From Sporodiniella umbellata (Eukaryota > Mucoromycota > Mucoromycetes > Mucorales > Rhizopodaceae): a DNA stretch of 64,000 nucleotides. Shown here piece by piece: positions 24,979 to 36,806 of the stretch. The DNA lies in the NCBI GenBank assembly GCA_025677835.1, contig JAIXMR010000034.1:148310-212309 (forward strand), given 5' to 3'. A program made the translations under genes and the position numbers. Each line of letters begins with the position of its first letter. The first letter of the stretch is position 1. The notes under the pieces are model-generated. The model searched no databases, was not told the origin of the DNA, and saw only the letters and a program-made list of their open reading frames with translations.

Positions 24979-26188
24979 TTATTTTTTTTGTTTTTTGGAG
25001 ATCGAACGCAGTAGTTCAATTGCTATCTCATTTCTGTTTTCTTTGTGTAGCTCTTCAGAATCTTCAAAGCGGCGCCAGCCATTTTCTTTTTGCGAATCTG
25101 TAGATGATGCCTCTATTTTTTTTGCAAAGTAAGTGTGTAGTCGATCAAGAGCTAAGTTGGCTTTGGATTGAAATGTGTCTGTTATTTCTAATGTTTGAAG
25201 GGTATCATCAATTTGGAATCGAAAGTCATCTATCTCCCAATCTATGTCTATGTCCTGCACAGGCGCTAGCGCTTTTTCCACTTTGGCAAATTGTACTTCA
25301 TCCATTTCTTTAAGATAGTTGTCTCCAAATTCTAATATTTTCAAGCTTTCATTTGGTGTAACTGAATTGGCATGGAATACATTTAATTCATTGGCTGCCT
25401 TTTTCCACTCTTCTTCCTCTTGCTCCAAGCTAAGAGTAACAAGGTGTTGGATATAATTCTTAATTGATAAATATTCATTTTTTTTACTCTTTAATTGCAG
25501 CTTTCAATTTTTTAACTTTTTGCAAATTTTTCTCGTTTCTAGGGTTAGGGCGTTGTTTGATTTCTGTGTCGAGAGGTGTTGAAAACCAATATAGTGGAAT
25601 ATCACCATTGGCTAGTGAAGCTAAGTAGTTTTGCTTTAGGTTGTCTGCTATTTTCTTAGCCTTCATAGTGTCTTTGTTTAAGGTATATTGCTCTTTTTTT
25701 AATTCACTCTGTCCTGACCAGTAAATAAGCTGTTTCAGTTTAGTAGTAGAGTCGAGATGCGAAGGTAAAAAACCGTATAGCTCATTTGAATTCGAAGGTG
25801 TTGGGGTTGTGTCTTTCACAAGAAGAAATAACAGGTTAGTTCTTGTCAATGCCTATTTCGTCTTAATTCTACCTAATAACTGTACATGGGTGGAGATTGT
25901 GGTTGGCGTTTCTGGCGTTTTTAAGTAATTCTGAGATGCGCTGGCAAGATCATAATCATCTTCTTGAGCATTTATTGAGCTATCACTAAAAGAATCTATA
26001 GAATTTTGATTTGCAGTGGTGAAATGCCTAGTGGGTGTTTCTGGGGTTCTATATGAAGAAATTGGTTTCTAAAAAATGTATGTTCGGTGAGAAAAAAAAT
26101 GAAGCATAGCACAGAAATTTCACTTTACTTTTTTATTTTTCACTTTAAACGTCAATCCTGATCGTTTATCAATGCTTTCAGGTTCCAT
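24979..26188 (-). CDS. Kinetochore Mis12/MIND-complex subunit, Dsn1/Mis13-like
   Basis: Four exons. The ATG at 26188 gives MEPESIDKRSGLTFKVK; an intron joins KNKK to KPISSYRTPETP. The second intron (about 60 bases, with a CTAAC branch motif) joins VQLL to DTTPTPSNSNELYGFLP. The third joins KAAIK to DLEQEEEEWKKA. The segment ELYGFLP followed by KLKQLIYWSGQ matches the conserved Mis13 region (Leu-Pro, then a short helix ending in Trp-Cys/Ser). The rest is mostly helical and charged. Its role would be linking centromeric chromatin to the Ndc80 complex. The N-terminal part carries two TPETPT repeats, which are minimal Thr-Pro kinase sites. Sequence divergence is high, as is normal for this family, so the name rests on one motif plus overall shape. 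Confidence 0.65.
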
Positions 26189-26579
26189 TAATTGTTTTTG
26201 CTATTATTTATTGAAAGTAAATCTATGGAAAGTAAAAAAAATACTTTTAAAATACTTCGTTCTCCGATTTTGTTTTTTTACACGAATAATGAAAGAACCT
26301 TTTAGCTTTTGGGTCGTTTGAAAGGTCTATTTAAATAATCGTAGCGTACCAAGAAACACTTGTAAGAAATATACTGTTATTTTCAAGATTTAGCTTCAAT
26401 TGGCTTGGCCTGAATTTTTTATAGAGAATAATTTTCAAAAGACTATAGTTTCAACACCATCTCAGAAAGTGCTACATACTTTTCTACAACAGTCATTTAA
26501 ACCAAGCTTCGGACCCCTATATCTTTTTCTCAATTTGCTAGGGCGATTTTATTTTTTTTTGAATAAAAAAATAAAAAGG
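26189..26579. other. Bidirectional promoter, DSN1-like / TPR gene
   Basis: About 390 bases between two divergent starts. T-rich; an open frame runs into the TPR gene from upstream but lacks an ATG before 26580. No distinct motif seen. Confidence 0.4.
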
Positions 26580-27330
26580 ATGTCCATTTTGTTTAGAAAG
26601 GCGATTGCACAAAACAGTTTCTTGATCTCCCGATCAGCTGCTTTTAAGCAAAAGATTCCTTATGTTGCCTCAGCAAAAAACTTGACAAAAAGAAGTAAGA
26701 ATGTAAACTTGTCGCTGTTTTTTAATAAGCAAAATAGCGTTTTTTACTAGTCTCCCAAGATTAGATCGCATTTCTGATGCTGAGGAACAGATCAAGATTG
26801 GATCGGAATACATGCTTAAAGGGTCTATAGATTTGGTACCGTTAAAAAACTCTGATTCTTTTTAACATTTTTCTAAACATCGTAGGCAATGAACAGCTAT
26901 CACAAAAGTGTTAGCATTGCGCCAAGCGGAACAGGGTTTTTCAACATTGGTGTATGCTACTTTCAAATGGGTAAAAATTAAACAAATAAGGAAAAATAAG
27001 CAAAAGTTCATATTTCTGATAATAGGCAAATACAAGGATGCTATAAACTCATTTGAGAGATCGTTAGAATACACGCCCAACTCAGCAGATGCTCATACTA
27101 ATATCGCCTCTGCACACCTTATGTTGAAGGATACAAAGCAAGCTATAAAACATTTAGAGCAAGCTTCGAACTTCAACCCTCTTGACGGTGAGGTTCAGTA
27201 CAATTTGGCATGTGTCTATGAAGCCACCGGAAGAATAGATGATGCAAAAACTAGGTTTGAAAGAGCAGAGATGATGGGTATTGATAAAGCTCAATCTGCA
27301 TTAGAAAAAATCAAAAAAAAGCTCGCTTAA
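26580..27330 (+). CDS. Mitochondrial-type TPR repeat protein
   Basis: Four exons. With introns of 43, 50 and 55 bases removed, the gene encodes exactly 200 residues. The N-terminus (MSILFRKAIAQNSFLISRSA) is basic and amphipathic, fitting a mitochondrial presequence. The body has about three tetratricopeptide repeats: AMNSYHKSVSIAPSGTGFF, then YKDAINSFERSLEYTPNSA, then AIKHLEQASNFNPLDGEV, with a final AKTRFERAEMMG. It ends in a lysine-rich helix. The family is widespread and the partner unknown; an assembly or chaperone-adaptor role is only inference. The stop codon overlaps an AATAAA at 27330-27335. Convergent with SEC15, with 38 bases between stops. Confidence 0.8.
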
Positions 27331-27335
27331 ATAAA
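27330..27335 (+). terminator. Candidate poly(A) signal of the TPR gene
   Basis: AATAAA starts at the last base of the stop codon. The convergent SEC15 stop lies 34 bases further on, so the transcripts probably overlap. Confidence 0.4.
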
Positions 27336-27368
27336 ACACAATAGCATATTTTCACATTGCTTTTTTTT

Positions 27369-30300
27369 TTATCGAGATCCACCAATATGAACCGAACGCA
27401 GTACTCTTGCAACATCTTCCATAGCTTTCCTTCGTATTTTTTCTTTGTGACTCAGAACAGAGTGCATCGGTAATGGTGTACGAAGTAGTCTATTATAAGG
27501 TGTTAACCAAATATTAATAAACTACGCCCAACTTACTTTTCAAACAGAGCAGTGACATCGCGGCCATTTAATCTATTGTACTTTTGATTTCTAACTGGTG
27601 GGCTTAGATACTCCTCGGGGTTGTCGCTTACAATAGCCAAGTCTAGGAGCTGTCGAAGTTCCAAGAAAGTGTCAATTACAGTAGGGTCGCGTAGACTTTT
27701 AACAAAGTCTTCAATAAAACGAACGTCTGTATCAAAGTTGCTCAAGGCGATTTCTGTCATATTATGCTGACTGGGAGAAAGTAAAAGGCCTTTCATCGAC
27801 TGATTAAGGTGCTCTAAAGCATCAAAATAAAGCATACTCTTAATAGTTTCAGGTAAGTTTAGCAAGGCTGCGTTGATCAAATTAGTCAAAAAGGTCACCA
27901 AGTCTTGCAAATTGGGACTAGGCAGGTTTTGCATTTCTTCAGACTCCCTATTGTCATGATTTACTGTTATTACATATAATTGAAAACTTCTAAACGGTTA
28001 CCAATCATATTCCAAAAGTTCCAAAAATTCATCTAGTTTGGAGTTAACCAATTCAAAGACACGTCTCTCAGCTTTTCTTCGGGTTTCATTGAATGTAGAT
28101 GTTGCTTTCAAGTGGATATGGCCAGATCGATGAAAAGATCTTGTCTCCATCAATAGCATCTCAAAGTCAGGACAAGTTGATTCAAAGTACTCAATGTTGA
28201 TAATGATTTGAACAATTTGTGACAGGTTAGTTGAGAGAAGCTTTTTTAGTAAAATGGCGTTTACTTTCTGGATAAGTAAACTGTCAACCGCCTATTATAA
28301 AACTATTAATAAAAGATGTTACTTCTTTCTTGCAACAAGAAGCACCTTTTTCAATATATCGTCCATTTCTCCATGCGTTTGGGAAAACCCTTCGGCAAAC
28401 TGGTAGAACTGGTGCACAAAAAAACTAACATCGCGACAGCATGTAGGGAATACTTTAGAAAACGGTAATCTCAGTGGGAATCTATTAAATATATAAGCAC
28501 AAAAAATACTAGTCTTATCAGCCTACATACCCGTATCTTCTAATAAACTCACGGTCAGGTCTAAAGCGGGTATATTGCATTACTTCTTTTAGCTCCTCTT
28601 CGTTCTCTACTGTCATAGGCATACACTCGTCCTCTTGCACAATCTTTTAAAGGTTATTGAATATATCTGTACAAATACATTTGAAAATATGACTTACCTT
28701 TTCCATAACCTCGCTGTACTGATTAATAAGAAGCTCTGAATACCTCTGAAACAATGTCAGTAAGGTTTCTTGCAATGGTTTGACAGAATAGTCAAATCCC
28801 TAAAATAGCCAGGATGAGTTTTGTGAGCTTATGTAATCGCGCTTTAGCAACATTGAAAAAAAATCAAATAATACCTCAAGCGTTTGAATAAACATCAAAA
28901 GCAAAAATTTGATTCTCAGGAACAACTTTGGATCTTTGCACCCCTTCAGACTTTCTGATACTACCAGAATAACTTTACCAGTAACCATTTCCCATAAACC
29001 ATCCACTTCAGTTTGGTTTCTAAATTCTGTTGTATTGTGTAAAATCATATGCTCAATAATAAAAAAACCAACAATATCCTCTAGTAAAGTTTCAAAAGTA
29101 GTAAGGTTTCCGTCACGCAAGTTGATAGGTGTCGATAATGCCAGATTAGCTTGTGCCTACTATCCGCGTTACTCACCAAATCTTTAATAATTTTTTAAAG
29201 AATAAAGACTTACTCTTCTGTCTTCTGAATAAGAGTTTTTAAACTCATTAGGCTTTCCAAGGGTACTGTAAACATGTATACATTTATAAAGAGGCTTGAA
29301 ATCGATCTCTACTTCATCTAATATACTAGCTATTGACAGGATTTCTTAGTAATTCTTCTATGTAGTTTTTCAGTTGGATTTTCTTTTACTTTCGAGTCCT
29401 TCGTTAACAACCATTTCAATAGCAGAATTGACCTGGTGATGCTGAAGATTTTTCAATTTTGGGTTTTCAGTAGTTTTCAATCTCCAACTTTCTTGTCTTT
29501 CTTGCATACGTTGCATTGCTAACTGGCCAATTTTCCGAGATATTTCGCGCACCCTTTGGTTTGTTTGTAAGACAACTTTTTTTTGTAGTCGCTTTGTGCT
29601 CTTTCTCAACTCCTACCTAGCAAGCCATTCTTTTAATTCAAACGTTACTGTTGTTTTTATTGTGTTTTGCATTACAGGTACTCCTTGAGCTAAGATATGG
29701 AATATTAGTGTGAAAGCTTTATACAACGTAATTTTAGAGTATACCTAGCATTTTAGCAAACGTATAGTGTGTCGCTTGTCCTAGATGATCATCGTCTAAG
29801 TTGTCCAATGTCTAAGTATAGTTAGGTCATATGTAACTGATTTGGTACTTTTACAGTTATTACCTTGAGTGCTGCATAATATTTTTTCTTTTCCAATTGT
29901 TCGTTCACTTTATCAGCAGACTCCAATACAACAAGGCTCGATTGTAAAGCTTCGATGACATCCTCAATATTTTGCTGAACTTTTTTGGCACGGGTCAACT
30001 CTCGTTTCTATATATATAGGAATTGTGATGTATTTGTGAGCTAAAAGCGCCTTGTGTTTTTTTACTATAAATCTTTACAGTACCCTTTCCGCCCACTTGG
30101 CTCCTCTCTCTTGTAGCGATTGGTTTACTTCAGTCAATTTGCCACGTAGCTCTTTGGATTCTTGTCGTACATTAAGTAGTCCATCTACTGTATTTACAAG
30201 TTCCTAGTTTGTTTTATTTTCTGTTTAATATGTGATTTTTTGCTGTTTTTATATCACAGATCAGATACCTGGTAATGGGAATTACACATGCGCTCAATTT

Positions 30301-30535
30301 CTGCATCCTTTTTTCTAATTAAAGCATCCAAGCTGTCCAGAAATGCCGTCTGCTTCCCTGTCTGTGTGATGTTTTTAATGACTGGGCCGAGTTGCTCGAC
30401 ATTCTCTGCATCATCTAAAACGGCTGAAAGCGCCAAGTCATTTCCACCAGTAGGCATGTCTACATCTTTGAACGACATGCGATTGAAAGACTTGGAAATT
30501 TGATCTAATTCTGCCTCGTTTGTTGTTTCTGGCAT
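27369..30535 (-). CDS. SEC15: Exocyst complex subunit Sec15
   Basis: Tethering subunit that links Rab GTPase (Sec4 type) on secretory vesicles to the exocyst at hyphal tips. The ATG at 30535 gives MPETTNEAELDQ. The first exon contains FLDSLDALIRKKDAEIERMC, then LLNVRQESKELRGKL across an intron. Middle exons include KYYAALKTLDNLDDDHLG and a long helical region. The C-terminal domain has ALSNFDTDVRFIEDFVKSL, then DTFLELRQLLDL and SPPVRNQKYNRLNGRDV, matching the Sec15 C-terminus. The final exon ends SVHIGGSR with TAA at 27369-27371. At least ten introns, all short; I did not resolve every one to the base. The most intron-rich gene in the window. Confidence 0.92.
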
Positions 30536-31037
30536 GAGAGATGTATTAAGCAAACTTGTAGATTAAAAAGAAAGCACTTCAGAGTTGTACTTTGGACGAA
30601 AACCAAAGTGTTTAATAAAATTTGATCTCCACTTCAAGTAGACACACATCCTGTTTCATGCAAGCTTGATAAAGACAAAGAAGAGTGTAAAATTCTATTA
30701 TTACGGTTACTCTCTCTTAGTCAATCTTTTGTTTGACTAAAAGCGTTTTTAACAGAAACCTTATAAGACCACTGAGTTAGTCTTAAAGCATGTCCATTCA
30801 AATTTATAATTCTATATGGTGGTTTTTTTCTCAAAACACGAAAATTTAGGGATACTACCTGGGAATGCAAAACGGAATAGAAAGATACTCGATAAAACAC
30901 TTTATACGAAAATCAAGTAGTGTTTTATGTAATATGAGATATAATGTCTGCAATTATATAGATATATATATATGTATATGTGTATGGTTTGCTAAGTGTA
31001 AGACTTCAGCGGTACAAAAGGTAGAATAATATGTAGT
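30536..31037. other. Intergenic region, SEC15 / CEP120-like
   Basis: About 500 bases holding the SEC15 promoter and the 3' flank of the CEP120-like gene. Contains a short TA/TG repeat (about 30957-30982). Nothing else seen. Confidence 0.5.
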
Positions 31038-32366
31038 TCACAACTCATATATCTCTTCTTCCAAAGAATCCCATCCCTTTACTAATCCCATTTTTAGTTG
31101 CAAGGTGGTAAATATTTTGTCTTCATTTATGTGCCACATTCTATCGTGATCAAACACAATAAACGACTGCTCTGATATCCCATTGCCACGACCCTTAAGG
31201 TAGACATCGGTATATCCAATAAAGTCTATTTCTCCATTATTGTATTCAACCATAAAACAAACGGATATTTTTTCTTGTGCATTTAGCCATTCTCGTGCTT
31301 CCTCTAGAGAACCCTGTAAAGGTGTTCCTTTTTGATACTCGATCACTTCCCATTTATCTTTCAAAAGGTTTACTTGTATATCGTATTCCTTATTTATAAA
31401 CGCATATCTAATAAAAGCTCTTTGGATATCGCTGTAGCCATCCATAAAAGAGGACATATTTTTCGCCTCAATCAGTTGAAAAAAAAAGCTGTATTGCTCT
31501 GTGCCTCTTCCTACAACTATACAGTCTCGGGTCAGGTCATCTTCTTCCGTATCGTTAGCTATATATCCACTCTTTTCGTCTAGGTGATTTATATCCTCGT
31601 CCTCTGGTTGAAGATACCCGCTTTTGCTATATTCTTCATCCTCATCGTCTTCTTTTTCATCTGACGAAAAATCGCCCTCTCCAGGAAACAAATCACTCAC
31701 ATCTGAGCATATCTCCATACCCAACTCACCTTCACTTGAAGGCGTCTGATTGTTCGTTCTCATAGGCAGCTGTAGTGGAGTTCCTACTTCTTTGTTGATA
31801 GCTTCAGCTGAAGCATGATTGGGCATTTCAACAATGAACAGCCCAGCTTTGATCTGCGCACGGCCATTTTCCATTCTTAACCAACTACCTTTGTTAATCA
31901 CAAATTGTTGTATTTGTGTGATTTCTTTGTTTTTGCGATGCAAGCGAACTCTTTTTGCATCATTGATTTGAAGCTCTACTATTCCCAAGTTTTCTCGTTG
32001 CATTTCCTCAGATACACTCATGATTTCTAATGTGATAGTTCCCTGTCTTTTTATTAAGTTGTAAAGTATCTTATCTGATAGATAATAAATGAGTGTTGTT
32101 CTCCATTTTGGTGCTTGAGTAAAAGGTGTAGGGCGTGTGTTTATTCGTGTGTTGGGAGGAATGAGATCGTCCACCGCTTTTGGCAGTTTTAAATTAAGTC
32201 GTGATGTAATGTACAATTCCCTGTCATCCTGTACACTGAATTGTTGACCTGTTTTTTTGTGGGAGCATTACAATACAAAAAAAAAAAGGCAGTAAACAGC
32301 GAGTATACCTTCATCAATAGCCACAAGAAGAGCGTAATGGCAATTTCGTGTTAAAAGAAGTGACAT
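31038..32366 (-). CDS. CEP120/DUF3668-like C2-domain protein
   Basis: Two exons: the ATG at 32366 gives MSLLLTRNCHYALLVAIDEG; an intron of about 60 bases near 32249-32308 joins it to QQFSVQDDRELYITSRLNL. The first half looks like a C2 beta-sandwich: TTLIYYLSDKILYNLIKR, then ENLGIVELQIND, then KAGLFIVEMP. An acidic linker (about residues 190-240) follows. A second C2-like domain starts near EQYSFFFQLIEAKNM. This order, and the GEG motif before the second domain (LFPGEGDFSSDE), resemble animal CEP120, a centriole protein. The long coiled coil of animal CEP120 is absent; the gene ends after the second domain. An ATG-started exon at 32500-32608 upstream does not join in phase. Assignment is moderate. 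Confidence 0.6.
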
Positions 32367-34172
32367 TATACGAATCTATAACAAAAAAAAAAAAGAAAAA
32401 GGAGAGAAGAGGAGAGGAAGGGACAATAACTTATTAGGACAAACTGAAATACTTCTTTCAAGCCTTCATACATTTTAATAGAAAAATAAAAAGAAAGAGA
32501 CAAACCTAAAATATTCTTTATTCGTTCCTGTAGTGCTTTATAGTCATCCTTTAATACAAATAAATTACAATGAACAATTGGAATACGTTGCGCAATACTT
32601 CGATACATAAAAGCTGCGCACTATTAAACATAGTTGTTGCTGTACTTCTGTAAGATCAAACGGGTTACTGGATATCCCCTTAACATTTCTTTGTGATTTT
32701 TAAAGACAATAAATTACCAATTTCTTTTTTTTTTTTTTTGTCGTGTCAGAGATAACTTAAACGCTTGAGTATTTGAATGAATACCAATAGAGTACAGAAA
32801 CACAATAAGTATTGACTACATTTATATAGGAGCAATTGTATTGAAAAAGAACACAATGCATACAAATCCTTTACAATTAAACAATAAGTAGGTTGAAGCT
32901 CTGTGCAACTATAAATGGTTTAACAAATGAATATTAAGAACAGAAACACTGTGTTGTGAAACAGCTCCTATACTACAAAAACTTTAGAAAGAAATAACGC
33001 CAAGCTATATCACAAGATGCATTTAGATACATGTCAAACACTTAAACTTGGGAGACAAAGATACATGCCCACTAAACGGCCAACATGCATTAGTTCAAAT
33101 CAGATAATTAAGTCTTGAGAAAGCAATAAACATCACTTATTTTTTTTTCCTTTTATAAATCAACCGCTTCGACAAATACGAGTCCACGACCTTATTTAAT
33201 AGGTATTGCCTAAAGCCTTAAGGTTTGAGATTTGTAAAACGATAGAATATAGGTGAATGTATGAGACTTCTATTATGTAGGCTTTGACACAAGAAACGTA
33301 TACTCAAATAACCTCTTATATAACTAACATTCCAAAACTCTCCCTCTCATTTTTTTTAACTTCTACTCTTCAAATTTGCAGGAAGTAGCACTGCTTGAAA
33401 AAATATAGTTATAAAGAAAAAAAAAGTCTCAGCAACCTAAAAACCGAGCTATCAATAAAAAGTTTTTACTTTGAAAACCCAAAATTTCTTCATCAAAAGT
33501 GCAAATCCGATACACTGAGACACTTTAAAAATTTCTTTAGTTGAGTGCTTCAAGAATAGTTTTAGCTGTTATTTTGCCTATTATTCACTAAAGATTTTTA
33601 TTTAAAAAATAAGCCTTGAAGATTGTCCTTCCGAAGGAATTAGGAGACTATCAATGTGAGCGAAACAAAAAGGTTGCTAAACAGTTTTTGAAAATAAAAG
33701 GCTCACTAATAATTTTTATGTTTAAAAAAATGTTGGAGAAAATCATTAAAAAAACGGTTGAACAAAGGGACAAAGAATAAATGTTTCCTAGTAATTGATC
33801 TTTCGACACATGTGAGTACTTGATGCTTTTAGTTTTCTTTTTAAGAAAAAAAAACTTGACTTTCTCTTTGTCAAACTACTCGAATTTGTTTTGTTCGATT
33901 CCTTCCTTCAGCAATAAACGAAACTGTTCTGAGCTGGCTGCAAACTTGCATATTGGATGACTGCGGATACAGTATTGAAGCAAGTGCTTAGCTATATTGA
34001 TCGTTTTGTATCTTTGAATTTGGATTCAAAGAACCTATTCTAATGGCCGTGGACTGTGTTTTCTTTTCAAAGACCTATATTGGTCTGATAGGACAATATA
34101 TGACAGAAAATAGCCACTCCGTGACCTGCAAGTTTGTACTCACAGCCTTTATCTTTGTTTCTTTTATTTTGT
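32367..34172. other. Intergenic region, CEP120-like / NBS1
   Basis: About 1.8 kb between divergent genes. At 32500-32608 (minus strand) a 36-residue ATG-started frame (MYRSIAQRIPIVHCNLFVLK) looks protein-like and ends at a possible splice site, but does not join the CEP120-like exon in phase. The remainder, 32700-34170, is AT-rich with no gene, RNA or repeat that I can support. Confidence 0.45.
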
Positions 34173-36761
34173 ATGTGGTATCTGCTTTACTCAATTTATA
34201 CTAACGGAGAAGGTATAATGACTTTTTGTTCTTTAAGAATGTAGTAAGTTCCTAAAAATTTTCAGAGCAACCTACAACCACTACTCTTCTACCAGGAAAG
34301 CAATATGTGGTTGGGAAAACAGGTGGAATAAAAACGAGCGGCAGTGCTTGCTAGGAAGGCTAACATCAGCGGTTTGATTCTTTTTTAAAACCTTGTAGAT
34401 TCGCAAATCTTAATTATGCATGACAACAGCATTAGTAAAAAGCATGTAACGTTTACTGTTGGATCTTATTCGGTTTCAAAGCTTGTAAATACAAAAATAA
34501 CTTTAACTTTCGCAAAACACACTGATCAAGACGATTCAATAGGAGGACATTAGCTTCAAACCTAGTGTCAATCTCATAGCCCATAAAACAACTTACGGAA
34601 CTCGTCTAAACGGTGACTTAATAAAAGGACAAGTACCGCTTTTACAGGATAGCGTGATACAACTAGGGAGCTTGGGATTTTATATGAGGTGATTTATAGA
34701 CTGTCTTCTTTAATCTAATCAATTCTAGGCTTCGCTGGAAAAATGTTGTCGTATGCAGGAACGCAGCTAAAAGTTTTGAAAAGAAAAAGTTAGCAAAGGC
34801 TGCCATTCGTTCAGGTAAAACAATCTTAGTAACATTTCTTTTTTTTTTCAAAGAAAAAAAAAAGTATTTACGTATCAGTAAAAGGTTTTAGCATAGTCAA
34901 AACCTGGGATGAAAGATGTACACACCTGTACATGACGGATCTTATAGTGAGTGATCGGCTGATCTATGCTTTGATTAACAACAAACCGATTGTATCAGAC
35001 AAATGGCTAGATAAACTGGCGGAAAAGGGAGATATCGATGAAGCAGATAGAGGAATTGAACCTGTAATTTTGGAAAACTATGGACCTTTAAAGAAACGTG
35101 TAGAATTGATATACAATCCTGGCCGAGAGGAACTGTTCGAGGGGATAGAGTTTTGGATATATTCTAAAGAACAAGTATTGTGTGAGATGATAAACGGTTC
35201 AGAAGTATCTGACATTTGATAAAAGGGTATTCGCTTGGATTTTTTGATAGCATTGTGTCAAGGGAGCATGAAGCTTTTAAATTTGAATGAGGATATAGAT
35301 CTGACTAGTTTGAACGAGACTACACTGATCATCCAGCCGCCTGAGGAAATGCTAACCAGTGACAGGTGGATTGCTTTAGAAATGCAGTTTTGCAGTAATC
35401 ATGGCTTTGTTCGGTCAATCCAGGAACACGAATTAATTTATTCGATACTTTATTGCTCAACCAATACTCTATGCAACCCTAAAACACCATACCCTTTTGA
35501 AACTACTAATTGCACCAAACCAACATCAATAGATAAATTACGCCCAAACCAAAACATCACTGAAAATCCGCCTTCAAAGTCCGCACATCGAGCAGCTTGC
35601 TCATATCCTCTGGATGATAAACACCATATAAAAACAACATATCAACCTTCTTGCTCTCTTTCTAATAGTGACACAGCTACATTCAGCCCTCAAAGCAGCT
35701 TTACAGAAGCTTCTGAAGCAGACACAATCATGTTCAATCCTTCTAATACAGACTATCCTAATAAAGGAGAATGTCAAGAGTCTGGAGAAATATGCAAGTC
35801 ATTAAACTCAAAAGAGTTGGATAGTTGCGATAAGGCCTCTATAGAAGCAATACCAAACGAATCAAAAAGCCTGGGTAGCTGCAATATCGCATCCTCTTTG
35901 ATTCCTAGTGTCAATCAATTTTTTGATGACTTTTTAGGGGTTTTGGATTCCCCTCCAGTGGAAAACTACCTCTCAAACGTTGAAAATGATTCAAAACCTT
36001 TGAAAACTTCCACAACAGAGCAAACAAAACCGCATGAACTATCATCTTTGTCAAACCAAGACAACAGTAACTATAATTCTCTATCTCCACAAGGCGATAT
36101 ATATACACCGGACACTACAGATGAACAAAACACCACCACTATACAAGGCAAAGTCTTATCAGATAATCAGGATTCGCTAAATGCACGAAGCCCAGAACCT
36201 GCCTTTCACGATATTTTTGACATGGGCTCACCTATTGCAAATTTAGATCAAGAACCAGAACCTAAAGTAGATTCACCACAACTCAAACCACGAGAGGACA
36301 GCGAAGTGCAGGCTAAAAGGCGCCATAGCCCTGAATCCAATACTACTAAAACGGCACTAGCTGATAGCATAAGAGAGCCTCACCCTGTGTCTAGAAACAC
36401 TGATCCCAAGTCTAGAGAATTAAATGGAAATCCGCCTTCACAGCAAGTGGTTTATAAACCGCTTGTCAAAAGGCCATATACTAACATGTCTGAAGTAGCC
36501 TCTTTGCCTACCGGAGTAAACTATAAACGATTTCAAAAAACAAAACAGCTACAGGGCTATGCATCTTCAGATACTATACATATATCTTGTCCTTTGGAAC
36601 CAAAAAGTAATGAATATCGGATCTTCATGTTTTGTACTTAATGCTAAATTTTTTTTTTTTTTTCTGCCTTTCTTGTAGACAATAGAAGAGTGCGAAATTA
36701 TAGATTAACAACTGATGAAGTTGACAAAGACATTGCAATTCGAACAAATTTGGGACGTTAA
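34173..36761 (+). CDS. NBS1: Nibrin / Nbs1, Mre11-Rad50-Nbs1 DNA-repair complex subunit
   Basis: Scaffold of the MRN complex at double-strand breaks. Eight exons, each join checked by phase. The ATG at 34173 gives MWYLLYSIYTNGE, like the MW start of other nibrins. FHA domain: LLPGKQYVVGKTDSQILIM, then DNSISKKHVTFTV, then TTYGTRLNGD. BRCT1: VKTWDERCTHLYMTD and IVSDKWLDKLAEK. A second BRCT-like region begins at EELFEGIEFWIYSKEQ and continues after the intron near 35185-35253 (SLCQGSMKLLNLNED). A long Ser/Thr/Asn-rich disordered segment follows. Near the C-terminus is VNYKRFQKT, the Mre11-binding motif (NFKxFxK type). The last exon ends RTNLGR. I see no clear Tel1/ATM-binding acidic FxF/Y tail. 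The start and small exons are invisible in single-frame scans. Confidence 0.93.
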
Positions 36762-36806
36762 AGAAGAGCCAAAAGAAAAGGGCAGGACCATCAATAAAAT
36801 TTTATT

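Noticed and set aside
33885..33905. GTTCGATTCC resembling a tRNA B box
   Set aside because: No matching A box or foldable acceptor stem within 100 bases upstream.
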